Part shown: piece after piece, positions 47,592-57,310 of the stretch
Layout of the letters: each line of letters begins with the position of its first letter
Numbering within the stretch: position 1 is the stretch's first letter
DNA from: Campylobacter concisus
GTDB taxonomy: Bacteria; Campylobacterota; Campylobacteria; Campylobacterales; Campylobacteraceae
Length of the DNA stretch: 64,000 nucleotides
Assembly: GCF_003048595.2 (NCBI RefSeq)
Contig: NZ_CP049270.1
Location: forward strand, 1,054,001 to 1,118,000
Reading direction: 5' to 3'
The notes under the pieces: generated by a model
The model's database searches: none
Told to the model about the DNA's origin: nothing
What the model saw: only the letters and a program-made list of their open reading frames with translations
Translations under genes and position numbers: made by a program

Positions 47592-47684
47592 AAAAAATAA
47601 GAGATAATTTGCCGTTTTTTCAAAATGCGTTTAGAGCGAAAATTTAACGCTCTTATTTATTTAACTTTTTTACAAGGAGAAAGA

Positions 47685-48545
47685 GTGAGAAAATTTAAAT
47701 TTTTCTTATTAGCATTAATCGCTACCGTCTTTCTAACGGGTTGTGGTAATGACAAAGGTGCCGACACGGCAAAAGCTGCTTCAAACGAAGCTGATGCGAT
47801 CGCAAAGATCAAAGAGCGCGGATATGTAAGAATTGGTGTTTTTAGCGACAAACCACCATTTGGCTATGTCGATAAAGACGGCAAAAATCAAGGCTATGAT
47901 ATTTACTTTGCAAAACGTATCGCAAAAGACCTACTAGGCGATGAAAGTAAGGTAAAATTTGAGCTAGTCGAGGCTGCTGGTAGAGTTGAAGTTTTAGTAG
48001 CTGATAAAGTAGATATCACGCTTGCAAATTTTACAAAAACACCTGAGCGTGCACAAGTTGTTGATTTTGCACTTCCATACATGAAGGTTTCGCTTGGCAT
48101 AGTAAGCCCTGAAGGTGCAGTGATAAAGAGCATCGATGAGCTAAAAGACAAAACCCTAATCGTAAATAAGGGCACAACCGCAGACGCGTTTTTTACAAAA
48201 AATTATCCTGATATTAAGCTTGCAAAATACGACCAAAATACTGAAACATTTGCAGCTTTGGTTGATAAAAGAGGTGCTGCACTAGCGCATGATAACGCCC
48301 TACTTTTTGCCTGGGCGAAAGAGACTCCAGGTTTTGTCGTAGGCGTTGAAGCACTTGGTGATGTGGACGTGATAGCTCCAGCTGTTAAAAAAGGTAACAA
48401 AGTTTTACTTGATTGGCTAAACAATGAGATCATTGAGCTTGGAAAAGAAAATTTCTTCCACAAAGACTATGATGCTACACTAAAACCGATCTATGGCGAT
48501 AGCGTAAATCCAGAATCTCTCGTCGTTGAAGGCGGCAAACTATAA
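47685..48545 (+). CDS. cjaA: CjaA-like cysteine-binding lipoprotein
   Basis: 286 residues, family-3 solute-binding protein with lipobox FLTGC (Cys about 20). The segments GVFSDKPPFGYVDKDGKNQG, ANFTKTPERAQVVDF, NKGTTADAFFTKNYPDIK and KYDQNTETFAALVDKRG are very close to the C. jejuni cysteine-binding antigen CjaA as I know it. GTG 47685 has AAGGAGAAAGA before it. Substrate probably cysteine; glutamine/aspartate binding proteins are the alternative. Confidence 0.88.
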   Translation: MRKFKFFLLALIATVFLTGCGNDKGADTAKAASNEADAIAKIKERGYVRIGVFSDKPPFGYVDKDGKNQGYDIYFAKRIAKDLLGDESKVKFELVEAAGRVEVLVADKVDITLANFTKTPERAQVVDFALPYMKVSLGIVSPEGAVIKSIDELKDKTLIVNKGTTADAFFTKNYPDIKLAKYDQNTETFAALVDKRGAALAHDNALLFAWAKETPGFVVGVEALGDVDVIAPAVKKGNKVLLDWLNNEIIELGKENFFHKDYDATLKPIYGDSVNPESLVVEGGKL

Positions 48546-49783
48546 AAATTTTGGAGGGTACTTAACCCTCCCGTTTATCTTTCTATTTTTTATTGAATCG
48601 TAAACCAAAACCCCGAATACGGACAGCATCAAACCCGACAAAAATGCAATTGCAATTATGATTACCTTTTTAGGTTTAACTGGTTTATTTGAGATAACTA
48701 TATCGGAAACTATCTGCGTATTTTGGTAATTATAGGGCTCTAATGCAAGCTCTATGAGAGATCTTTGATCTAAAAGCTTATTTAATTCCTCGGTTTGCAA
48801 ATTTACTAATTCTCTTTGTAAGGACGGTAATTTATCATTAACTAAGATATCTTTTTCCGCCTGCATATTTTCTAGCTCTACGCCAACCAACCTATCTAAT
48901 CTATTCTACGCATCAGGTTTAGATTTTGTTAATAATACTTGCTTTTGCTGCTCAAAAGCTATCATACTTTGCTCTAAATTTGAAATTTGACTATAAATAC
49001 CTTGTTCCATCATCTGGCGAAGTATAATATTTTCGGATTCGCCTACATTTTTATTGGTGCGAAGTTTTTCTAGCTCTGCTTCATATTTTTTTAATCTTTG
49101 CGTATTTAACTCTATATTCTTTCGCACCGACGGAATACTTATATCGTCTATTGCCGATATTTCGCGCTGTGCAGCAGGTATAATAGCGTCTTTCATATAT
49201 GTTATTTGCCTATCTATACGAGGTATCTGCGTTGATTTTATATATTCTATCTGCTGTTGCTTTTCCACTATGACGTTGTTTTGTAAGAAATTTATCTGAC
49301 GTTCTATATTTGCAAGCTGAACCTTTTTTAATTCGATATATGTGTTTATGGCATTTTGATGCTCGCTCGCCAAATCATCAACCATTTTATTTATCTGTTT
49401 TACGGCCGTATCGTTACTCTTTGCGACGACCTCTATGTCAAAAAACTTTTTATTATTTTTTACCTCCGATATCTTTTCTACTTTATAGTCGAGGCCTTCA
49501 ACGCCTTTTAGCGGGTCGATATACTTTATCGTTAATTTTTGTACATTATCGGCGGTATTTGCTATTAAGATTTCTTCGCCGTTATCATTCTTATAGTATC
49601 CGTCTCAACCAAAGCCGTAGCCTTATATAGCGGCGTAGCTACAAAGGCATATAATCCGGCCGCCAACGAAGCCGCACCGGCAGTTAAAAAGATATATTTT
49701 TTATAATTCCATACTTTTTTGCCTAGTTCAAATAGATCTATCTCTTCGTCTTGATAAATTATTTGATTATTCCGTTCTGACAT
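48540..49783 (-). pseudogene. wzz: Disrupted Wzz chain-length determinant
   Basis: Wzz-family co-polymerase controlling O-antigen chain length: N-terminal helix (KYIFLTAGAASLAAGLYAF), periplasmic coiled coil and C-terminal helix (KKVIIIAIAFLSGLMLSVFG). Two lesions are seen. The first frame ends at a TAA (49565-49567) while the downstream frame reads YYKNDNGEEILIANTADNVQ without break, one base out of register (change near GATACTATA, about 49595). A TAG at 48906-48908 then interrupts KPDA-NRLDRLVGVELEN, possibly from CAG. Lowest part overlaps cjaA by 6 nt. Confidence 0.8.
48553..48571 (+). terminator. Terminator after cjaA, inside wzz 3' end
   Basis: Stem GGAGGG / CCCTCC with loop TACTTAA, followed by CGTTTATCTTTCTATTTTTT. 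It lies 7 nt after the cjaA stop and within the last codons of the convergent wzz pseudogene. Confidence 0.65.
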
Positions 49784-49803
49784 TTTTTTCCTTTTTAATG
49801 AAA

Positions 49804-51111
49804 TTAGCTTGCGCCTTTACACATTAAAACAACCTTAAAGGTCATTATGATTATCACGATATCGTTCCAGATGCACCAGTTTTTCATATACCACGCATCC
49901 ATTCGCGCCCTCGTCTCAAAGTCTACGTCGCTCCTGCCGCTAACCTGCCAAATGCCGGTAATTCCAGGCAAAACCGCCAAGATTAGCTCGGCGTATCGCC
50001 CCATATCCTTGCGTTCATACTGCGCGCACGGGCGAGGGCCTACGATGCTCATCTCACCCTTTAGGACGTTGATTAGCTGAGGTAGCTCGTCAAGAGAACT
50101 TTTTCTGAGGAAATTCCCAAGCTTGGTTACGCGCGGATCGTTTTCGTATTTATGATATTTTTCAAAATACTCCACTTCTTGCGGATTTTTTTCAAGATAC
50201 TCTTTTAAAATTTCGGCTCCGTTTTCTCTCATCGAGCGAAATTTAAGACACCCAAACAGCTTGCCGTTTAGCCCCATCCTTTGATGCGAGAAAAATATCT
50301 TGCCTCTTGGTTCGCTTATCTTCATAGCGATAGCGACCGCGCAAAAAATCGGAATCAAAAGCGGCAAAGCCATAACTATCAAAAATATATCAAGCCCTCT
50401 TTTTAGCGCAATGTTAAATTTACTCTGCAAAGAGTTATGTATCGCAAAAAGGCTCGTGCGGGAGTTAAATAGGTTGTAAATATGAGCCTGCGTAAAATCG
50501 TAACCTCTAAGCACGGGCGTGAATAAAATCTCTTTATTTTCCTTGATATTTTGCTCTATTAGCTCATTTAGCTTCTGCACGCTCATGCCGCTACCGCCTA
50601 TAAAAAGCGACTCATACTCGGTCTGCGCGCGAATATAGCCTAGGTATTTATCATCAAAAATCGCCAGCTCAAACTCCTTGTTCTCGCCTAAAATTTTAGC
50701 TTTTTTTTTCCAAAAGCCTAGTTTAAAGAGCAAAATTTTAGCTATAAATTTAAAAGCCGGGATAATAAAAATCATAAAGCCAAAGCCCAAAATCAAGCTA
50801 GCTCTTGAAAAATCATAGTTTATCTTTAGCAAGGCAAGTGCAGCTAAAGTAAGCAAAAGCCCAAAAAAACAGCTCTTTACCGCTATGGCGCACTCGTGCC
50901 AAAAATCATACCTCCTAGCATAAATCCCTTGATAAAAAAACAAGGCTATCATCAAGGCATAAGCGATTCCAAAGCCCTGATACTTGGATATATCAAGCAA
51001 CACGTGGTCGCCGTAAAATAAATTTTTAAGCTCGACTGCTATACCAAAAGACACCCAAATAGCCAAAAGATCGACCAAAAGAAGTATCGCTTTACAAAGA
51101 TATTTTTTCAT
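49804..51111 (-). CDS. WbaP-like undecaprenyl-phosphate sugar transferase
   Basis: 435 residues. Four N-terminal helices are followed by a cytoplasmic linker, then a C-terminal bacterial sugar transferase domain with a membrane helix (DIFLIVMALPLLIPIFCAV), CLKFRSM, DELPQLINVLKGEMSIVGPRP and PGITGIWQVSGR. It transfers a sugar-1-phosphate (galactose or glucose likely) to undecaprenyl phosphate, starting repeat-unit synthesis. Located just after (downstream in transcription of) the glycosyltransferases. Confidence 0.92.
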   Translation of the reverse strand: MKKYLCKAILLLVDLLAIWVSFGIAVELKNLFYGDHVLLDISKYQGFGIAYALMIALFFYQGIYARRYDFWHECAIAVKSCFFGLLLTLAALALLKINYDFSRASLILGFGFMIFIIPAFKFIAKILLFKLGFWKKKAKILGENKEFELAIFDDKYLGYIRAQTEYESLFIGGSGMSVQKLNELIEQNIKENKEILFTPVLRGYDFTQAHIYNLFNSRTSLFAIHNSLQSKFNIALKRGLDIFLIVMALPLLIPIFCAVAIAMKISEPRGKIFFSHQRMGLNGKLFGCLKFRSMRENGAEILKEYLEKNPQEVEYFEKYHKYENDPRVTKLGNFLRKSSLDELPQLINVLKGEMSIVGPRPCAQYERKDMGRYAELILAVLPGITGIWQVSGRSDVDFETRARMDAWYMKNWCIWNDIVIIIMTFKVVLMCKGAS

Positions 51112-51157
51112 TTTTCCATCCAGATACGCGCTGCGCGAATTTCGCGCTTGGCGGCGA

Positions 51158-52279
51158 CTATTTTATTTTTTCTTTAAATTTTTCGTATTTTTTCTCGACG
51201 TAGCTTTTGATCTCGGCTTCAAAACGCGCGCGCGAAAACCTTAGCGAATTTTCCCTGATTTTTACGGGTTCGAATTTATCATGATTTTGCTCAAATTTAG
51301 CTACGGCGGCAAGCATCTCTTTTGTGTTCTGCTCCATAAAATATAACCCGCTCTCGCCGTCAATCACCGTCTCGCGAGCGCCGCCGCGACCAAAGCAGAT
51401 CACGGGCGTACCGCATGCCTGCGCTTCTACGGGCGTGATACCAAAGTCCTCCTCGGCAGCAAAAACAAACGCCTTAGCCCGCCCCATGAGATCCGCCATC
51501 GTCTCATTGTCCACAAAGCCCAGAAGCTCGACGTTTTTACCAGCTTTCGATTTGATTTTAGCCATATCGGGACCATCGCCGATGACGAGCAGTTTTTTAT
51601 CCGTCTGCGAAAACGCCTCCACGATTAGATCAATCTTTTTATACGGCACCATGCGCGACGCGGTGAGATAAAAGTCCTCTTTGGCTTCGCGCAGCGTAAA
51701 TTTATCCACGTCCACGGGCGGATAGATTACATTGCTAGGCTTGCCGTAAATTTTCTCGATTCGGCGCGCGATATAGCGGCTATTTGCGACGTAGTGATCC
51801 ACGCGGTTTGCGGCGCTTGCGTCCCAAAGTCGAATTTTATGTAAAAAATACTTCACTAGCGCGCCTTTTAAACCGCGATCTAGCCCGCTTTCGCGCAAGT
51901 ACTGATGATACAGATCCCATGCGTAGCGGATCGGCGTGTGCACATAGGCGATGTGAAGCTGCCCCTGATGAGTCAAAACTCCCTTTGCGACGGCATGCGA
52001 ACTGGATAGCACGACGTCGTAGCCGCTTAGATCAAACTGCTCTATCGCAAGCGGAAATAGCGGCAGGTAGTTGCGGTATTTACTCTTCGCAAAGGGCAAA
52101 TTCTGAATGAAACTCATATGGGCACGCTTGCCTTTTAGAATTTTATTCCGATCCGTATCGCTTAAAAAATCGATGAGACCGTAGATTTCAAAATCATCCC
52201 AAATATTGGTAAAACTCTCAACGCATTTCTCCGCACCAGCATAGGTACTGAACCAGTCGTGAATTAGGGCTTTTTTCAT
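51158..52279 (-). CDS. GT4-family glycosyltransferase (mannosyltransferase-like)
   Basis: 373 residues, GT-B fold, family 4. The N-terminal KALIHDWFSTYAGAEKCVE and HIAYVHTPIRYAWDLYHQYL, and C-terminal EDFGITPVEAQACGTPVICFGRGGARETV, match WbaZ/MtfB-type mannosyl transferases. Base composition is visibly GC-richer than its neighbours, suggesting separate acquisition. Its start overlaps the flippase stop by 4 nt. Confidence 0.9.
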   Translation of the reverse strand: MKKALIHDWFSTYAGAEKCVESFTNIWDDFEIYGLIDFLSDTDRNKILKGKRAHMSFIQNLPFAKSKYRNYLPLFPLAIEQFDLSGYDVVLSSSHAVAKGVLTHQGQLHIAYVHTPIRYAWDLYHQYLRESGLDRGLKGALVKYFLHKIRLWDASAANRVDHYVANSRYIARRIEKIYGKPSNVIYPPVDVDKFTLREAKEDFYLTASRMVPYKKIDLIVEAFSQTDKKLLVIGDGPDMAKIKSKAGKNVELLGFVDNETMADLMGRAKAFVFAAEEDFGITPVEAQACGTPVICFGRGGARETVIDGESGLYFMEQNTKEMLAAVAKFEQNHDKFEPVKIRENSLRFSRARFEAEIKSYVEKKYEKFKEKIK

Positions 52280-53664
52280 TTAAACTCCGCCGTATTTGCA
52301 AATCTAAACAATCGTATCAAATTTTTTCTCTTTAACGCAAACAAAAATATAAACATCGCCGCCGCCAAACAAAACGAATAGGCTTCGCCCGCCGCGCGGG
52401 ATAAAAAAACGAAGCAAACGCTGCAAAAAAAATCCGTCCCGATATTGTAAAAATTTACGCTGTTTATAAATTTAGCTAGCTCGCGACTTAACGCAACGTA
52501 TTTTAAGAAAAGAGATAAAAATAGACAAAACATTATGATAAATAGATCGTCCGATACGACTACCGCAAGCATTATAAATATCGAAAACAGGGTCAAAATT
52601 ATTAAATTTACGCGAAGCATCTGCCGCTCTTTTCGCAATGCTTTAAAATATGAATTGGTAAGCAAAAGCGTCTTTCCTTCGCATAAAAATATAGCAAAAA
52701 TTATCGGCATATAATGCAGCGCGTCCGCGTATTTTGGCAGCCACAGAGCAAGCAATATCTGCATCGGATACGCAAAAAGAAATAAAAATATAAATATGGC
52801 GGATAGTCCGTCGTCTAAAATTTTAAAAATTTCATTTTGCTCGTTAGCGCTTTTATTCCGCAAAATCGGAAACAAAATCGCCGAAAATGCGTTGATAAAA
52901 AATAGAGCGAAATTTAATAACGACAATACTAGCGAAATTTTTCCGAATACTATAACGCTAAATTTCCATGCGATCATCGATCTTGCTATAAAAATCAAAA
53001 ATATATTACAAAGCGTAGAGATCGTTAATCTTATACCTATTCGCATATTTTTGAATATATAAAATAAGCTTTTTACGAAGGGGGTCGTTTTTGCCTTAAA
53101 AACGTCTCTGCATAAAAAACAAATATAAGCGAAAGATATAAATCTGGCAAAAATAAATGAAAATATCAAAAACCTAGCTTTATCAAAATCTACGAAATAA
53201 ACGATTGCAATGGACGATAAAACAAAAATTCTCTCTATAAGTAAAACTACGATAGACTTTTTAATCTCATTTATGCTTTGCAAAAGATTATATAAAAACG
53301 ATCTAGGCACCGTAATAGCGCCCGAAATAGCGATATATAAAAATAGTCTTTTATCGAATGAAAAGGTATAGACGGCAAAAAATATAATTAGGCATTCTAG
53401 GGCATATAAAATTTCCATAGCGTAAATTTGAGATTTTAAAGTTCGCTTTAAAATCGATTCAAACCGCCTGCCGCCGTATCTTAGATATATGCCGTCGGAT
53501 AGCCCGAAATGCAAAAGCTCTACGTAATTTGCGAAAAATATAAACAGCTGATAATATCCGAAACTTTCTAAAGATAATAATTTAGGCAGTACTAAAATCG
53601 ATACTACGGACGTAAAAGCGAAAAATATCTGCGCTAGCGCCATGTATGAAATTTTAGATATCAA
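52276..53664 (-). CDS. Wzx-like polysaccharide flippase
   Basis: 462 residues, about 12-14 membrane helices, with the start MISKISYMALAQIFFAFTSVVSILVLPKLL typical of the MATE/Wzx (polysaccharide export) superfamily, and the FGYYQLFIFFANY block. It would flip undecaprenyl-linked repeat units. Codon use is unusual for the window (many TAA-free AT-rich and CG-containing codons mixed), consistent with transfer. Confidence 0.85.
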   Translation of the reverse strand: MISKISYMALAQIFFAFTSVVSILVLPKLLSLESFGYYQLFIFFANYVELLHFGLSDGIYLRYGGRRFESILKRTLKSQIYAMEILYALECLIIFFAVYTFSFDKRLFLYIAISGAITVPRSFLYNLLQSINEIKKSIVVLLIERIFVLSSIAIVYFVDFDKARFLIFSFIFARFISFAYICFLCRDVFKAKTTPFVKSLFYIFKNMRIGIRLTISTLCNIFLIFIARSMIAWKFSVIVFGKISLVLSLLNFALFFINAFSAILFPILRNKSANEQNEIFKILDDGLSAIFIFLFLFAYPMQILLALWLPKYADALHYMPIIFAIFLCEGKTLLLTNSYFKALRKERQMLRVNLIILTLFSIFIMLAVVVSDDLFIIMFCLFLSLFLKYVALSRELAKFINSVNFYNIGTDFFCSVCFVFLSRAAGEAYSFCLAAAMFIFLFALKRKNLIRLFRFANTAEFK

Positions 53665-53672
53665 ATTCCGTC

Positions 53673-54635
53673 CTAAATCGTTTTTTGCATAAATTTAATC
53701 ATTAAGAGACCTAGCTTTTTCGGGATCCACATCGCGCTGACCGTAAATATCCAAAATAGCGGATATTTCTTATAAATTTCATATAAATTGCGAAAGCAGT
53801 TTTCATTTCTAACCGCCGAAAGCCCGTTGCGTATCCGAATAATATTGGCGGGATAATAATATATTAAAAGTCTTTTCCTAAAAATTTCGGTTATAAATTT
53901 CGCATCGTAATTTTTCTCGATCAAACTTAACGTATCGTTTAAATTTATACCGAAAACTTTGGAAAAATTATAGTTTCCACTATTAAACTGCCTCGCCGCA
54001 TAGATTTTATCAAATACGACTGCTTGCTTATCGGATAAAATTGCGCACGCTATATTCCAATATAGCTGTCCTAGATTGTTATTAGCTATCGTATTTAGGT
54101 CAATTTTATCAAATAGGCTTTTATTTACGATATTGGACGTTATAAAGGTTAAATTAGTATGCGCTTCTTGGATAAATTCCGCTTTAGCGCCGTCGTAAAT
54201 TTTGAAATTCTTAAATTCTTGAAATTCCGCAGGGCTAGTCTCATCAGTAAAATTTTGAGCTTTTAAATGAACGATGCCGAATGCGGTTGGGGCATCCAGT
54301 ATTTGCGCTAAATACAAAATCGTATCGTCAAATACCAAATCATCGTCGCCGAATATCCACACATATTTTCCGCGCGATAGCGAGATCGCTTTTTTAAAAT
54401 TATTATCCGCGCCTATATTCTCATCGTTTTTTATATATTTTAGAAATTTATGCTTGGCGTATTTTTTTACAACGTCGCGAGTCTCATCCGTAGAAGCGTT
54501 ATCTAAAATCAAAATTTCAACGTCATTTCGCCCGCTTTTACGCACGCTTTTGCATAGGCTATTTAGACTTATATCTAAAAATTTCGCCCTATTATAAGTA
54601 GGTATAGCGATGCTTAAAAGTATCTCATTCGTCAA
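53673..54635 (-). CDS. GT2-family glycosyltransferase
   Basis: 320 residues, GT-A fold: LSIAIPTYNRAKFLDISLNSL at the start, ILDNASTDETRDVV and the DXD-like WIFGDDDLV (about 92-100). Sugar and acceptor unknown. Overlaps the upstream GT2 gene by 11 nt. Confidence 0.9.
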   Translation of the reverse strand: MTNEILLSIAIPTYNRAKFLDISLNSLCKSVRKSGRNDVEILILDNASTDETRDVVKKYAKHKFLKYIKNDENIGADNNFKKAISLSRGKYVWIFGDDDLVFDDTILYLAQILDAPTAFGIVHLKAQNFTDETSPAEFQEFKNFKIYDGAKAEFIQEAHTNLTFITSNIVNKSLFDKIDLNTIANNNLGQLYWNIACAILSDKQAVVFDKIYAARQFNSGNYNFSKVFGINLNDTLSLIEKNYDAKFITEIFRKRLLIYYYPANIIRIRNGLSAVRNENCFRNLYEIYKKYPLFWIFTVSAMWIPKKLGLLMIKFMQKTI

Positions 54636-55560
54636 AATTTATTCTTTCTTTCTCAAAGACCAGTGGACGATTTAGTACCTGAGTATAGATCGCGCCGACG
54701 TATTCGCCTATTATACCGATGAAAAATAAAATTCCGGACGAAACGAAGGAAAAAAGTATGATAAGAGGCGCTATGCCCACGCTCATCTCGTCCCAATATA
54801 TGAGTTTTAGCACGAAATAAACGAGTCCCACCACTATGCTTAAAACGCCCGTTATCATACCTATGAAAGTCGCAAGCCTAAGAGGGACTTTGGAATTGCA
54901 GATTATGCCCAAAATCCCCATATCGTAAAGCGTGTATAAATTATTTTTGGTAACTCCGCGAATTCTTATAGGCTGATCGTAATGAATTTTAGCTACCTTA
55001 TAGCCCGCTTCCGCAAGCATTCCGCGAAAAAACGGATACGGATCGTTCATCCGCCTAAGCGCCGCGATGACCTTTTTATCAAAAAGCCCGAAGCCAGTGA
55101 AATTCTTAAAAATTTCGATCTCGGAAAGTTTGGAGAGCAGCTCGTAGTAAAGCTCACGTATCTTAAACATAACGCCTTTCTCCTCGCTATCGCGCTTAAT
55201 GGCAAGAACTAGATCATTGCCTTCTTGCCACTTTTCTATGAGCCCCGGTATCATCTCGGGCGGGTCTTGCAGATCTGCTACGATAGAGATCACGGCATCC
55301 CCTTCCGCCCCCAAAAGCGCATAGGTCGGGGATTTGATATGACCGAAGTTTCTAGAATTTACGATGATCTTTAAATTCTTATCATTTTTTGCAAGAGCTT
55401 TTAAAATTTCGACCGTTCTATCGGTAGAAGCGTTGTCTATAAAAATATGCTCGTATGCATACTGTGGGAATTGTGACATCGCTTTTTTAACCCTCGCATA
55501 GACCTCCTTCACGTTTTCTTCCTCGTTAAAACACGCGGTAACGACGCTAATTTTTTTCAT
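54625..55560 (-). CDS. GtrB/ArnC-like polyprenyl-phosphate GT2
   Basis: 311 residues. The catalytic GT2 domain has VVTACFNEEENVKEVY, DNASTDRTVEIL and SIVADLQDPPEMI (DXD-type). Two C-terminal helices (about 230-255, 265-292), as in bactoprenol glucosyl transferases, follow. It would charge undecaprenyl phosphate with a single sugar. ATG 55560 has GGAGATGAT before it; a longer in-frame start at 55578 adds six residues. Paired with a GtrA-like gene 1 nt upstream. Confidence 0.9.
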   Translation of the reverse strand: MKKISVVTACFNEEENVKEVYARVKKAMSQFPQYAYEHIFIDNASTDRTVEILKALAKNDKNLKIIVNSRNFGHIKSPTYALLGAEGDAVISIVADLQDPPEMIPGLIEKWQEGNDLVLAIKRDSEEKGVMFKIRELYYELLSKLSEIEIFKNFTGFGLFDKKVIAALRRMNDPYPFFRGMLAEAGYKVAKIHYDQPIRIRGVTKNNLYTLYDMGILGIICNSKVPLRLATFIGMITGVLSIVVGLVYFVLKLIYWDEMSVGIAPLIILFSFVSSGILFFIGIIGEYVGAIYTQVLNRPLVFEKERINFDE

Positions 55561-55561
55561 A

Positions 55562-55930
55562 TCATCTCCTAAAAACAAAAAATTTATTCAATATAAACGA
55601 AATTATGGCTAGCGGTACAACCAATACGAAGCCGTTTATATACATATTCTCAAATCCGAGCCGTTTAAAGAGCCATAAGAAAAATATGTTTAAGAGATAT
55701 GTTATAACATATACCAAAACAAATTTAAAAATCAGCCTATTATCGCTACTACCGAATACTAGATTGCCTATAGTTTTAAAGTTAAATAATACACCCAGTA
55801 TCGTAGAAAACAACACGGCAAGAGGATAATATAGACCGATATAGATAAAAAGAGCAAACAGCCCGTATCCGAAAGCGGTGTTTAGAATTCCGACGAGGAG
55901 GAAGGATATGAGTTGGCGTTTTATAGGCAT
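55562..55930 (-). CDS. GtrA-like lipid-linked sugar flippase
   Basis: 122 residues, four helices, with LISFLLVGILNTAFGYGLFALF at the N-terminus and FNFKTIGNLVF, the GtrA/PF04138 pattern. Flips Und-P-monosaccharide for use by a periplasmic membrane glycosyltransferase. Directly follows the acyltransferase stop. Confidence 0.88.
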   Translation of the reverse strand: MPIKRQLISFLLVGILNTAFGYGLFALFIYIGLYYPLAVLFSTILGVLFNFKTIGNLVFGSSDNRLIFKFVLVYVITYLLNIFFLWLFKRLGFENMYINGFVLVVPLAIISFILNKFFVFRR

Positions 55931-57205
55931 TTAGACGCCCTTTTTCTTATACGAACCCATCGGTTTTTCTATGAAGATATATGATAGAAACCCAAAGAAC
56001 AAACAATAACAAAGCCCTATAAGCAAATTAAGACCTATACCTAGATGATACTGCTCTATGATTTGATGCACTTTAAAAAGAACGGGCTCATGCCAAACAT
56101 AAATTACAAAGGTCATAATTCCAAAATAATGTAATATGTTTTTATTATTTTTAATGTCAAATAATATATCTTTATACTCTATTAGAATAATTAAGAAAAA
56201 CGTCATTAATGCAGTAAAAGTAGGTAAAAGATAAATAAATTTCTCCGCATAAAATTCTATATAGTTGTTAAAAGTATAATAGCTAAAAAAGAAATTTACG
56301 AACAATAAAAGCGCCAGTATTATTCCTATAAAAAAGCCAATATATTTAAATTTATATTTTCTACTTATATCATCTATATATAAATTTGCTAATATACCAA
56401 ATAGAAATAAGTCTATATTGCAATACAATGGCTTATAGATACATCTATCCCAAAATTCGAAATCAACTGCACCACTATAATTTATTTTATATAAGGCAAA
56501 TCTTTCTATTACGCCAAACGCAATAACTAAAAATAATACCTTGTTTAATCCAATCTTATCCGATATAAAAATGATAAACTGTACCAAAAAAGGAACCAGG
56601 ATATAAAATTGAATTTCTGTACTCAAAGACCATAGCGCGCCATCAATATTTATATTTAGTAAACTATCGTTTGTAAACGTAGCTACTCTTATAAGCGATT
56701 TGATATTTTCTGGTCGAAAAATTTCAGGATGTACGAAAATAGCAAGGGTAAATATGCAAAAATAATATATAGGAAATATTTGCAAAATTCGGTTTTTATA
56801 GAAATATAGAATTCCGCTATCACCATAAGAATATCTTTTTGTAATAAATGCTTTGCCCATAAGAAACCCCGATAAAACAAAAAATATCCATACCCCTCCC
56901 CATGCAGATGGGTACTTCAAAAAGGTTAGATCAATATCACCCATAAATATCTTGCTTAAATTTTCATTTACCTTAGAATTATAAAAAATAATGTATCCAT
57001 GTATTATAAATACCATAGCCCATGCTATAGTCCTTAATAAAAGCAGTTTATTATAAATATTTTTATTATATATGTAGTTCTTTGATAAATTAAATATATT
57101 ATTTTTGTTTATACTAGATAATATTAATTTAATATTTATTAATATTAATATGACTAGTAGTATTATAAGATAAAAAGAGAAATCATAATTATTTAAATTG
57201 GTCAA
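55931..57205 (-). CDS. Acyltransferase 3 (OafA-like) domain protein
   Basis: 424 residues, about ten helices. The acyltransferase-3 core begins LLLLRTIAWAMVFIIHGYI (about residue 56, catalytic His about 69) with GVWIFFVLSGFLMGKAF, and DGALWSLSTEIQFYI. It would O-acetylate the surface polysaccharide. The start is TTG 57205 with no convincing binding site, and the same frame stays open 35 codons upstream to a TGA at 57311-57313, so the true N-terminus may lie in the preceding disrupted gene. Very AT-rich. Confidence 0.8.
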   Translation of the reverse strand: MTNLNNYDFSFYLIILLVILILINIKLILSSINKNNIFNLSKNYIYNKNIYNKLLLLRTIAWAMVFIIHGYIIFYNSKVNENLSKIFMGDIDLTFLKYPSAWGGVWIFFVLSGFLMGKAFITKRYSYGDSGILYFYKNRILQIFPIYYFCIFTLAIFVHPEIFRPENIKSLIRVATFTNDSLLNINIDGALWSLSTEIQFYILVPFLVQFIIFISDKIGLNKVLFLVIAFGVIERFALYKINYSGAVDFEFWDRCIYKPLYCNIDLFLFGILANLYIDDISRKYKFKYIGFFIGIILALLLFVNFFFSYYTFNNYIEFYAEKFIYLLPTFTALMTFFLIILIEYKDILFDIKNNKNILHYFGIMTFVIYVWHEPVLFKVHQIIEQYHLGIGLNLLIGLCYCLFFGFLSYIFIEKPMGSYKKKGV

Positions 57206-57310
57206 AATAAAATCATTGCTTAAAATTTTTCCATTTTTAAATTCTCTGCTACTGTCAAATCCTCCTCCAAATTTTATATTACTAAATTTTGGGTATACAT
57301 TAGAAAAAAA

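Noticed and set aside
47685-48545. Annotation of the binding protein as PEB1a adhesin
   Set aside because: PEB1a has a different mature N-terminus and no lipobox; the sequence here is much closer to CjaA.
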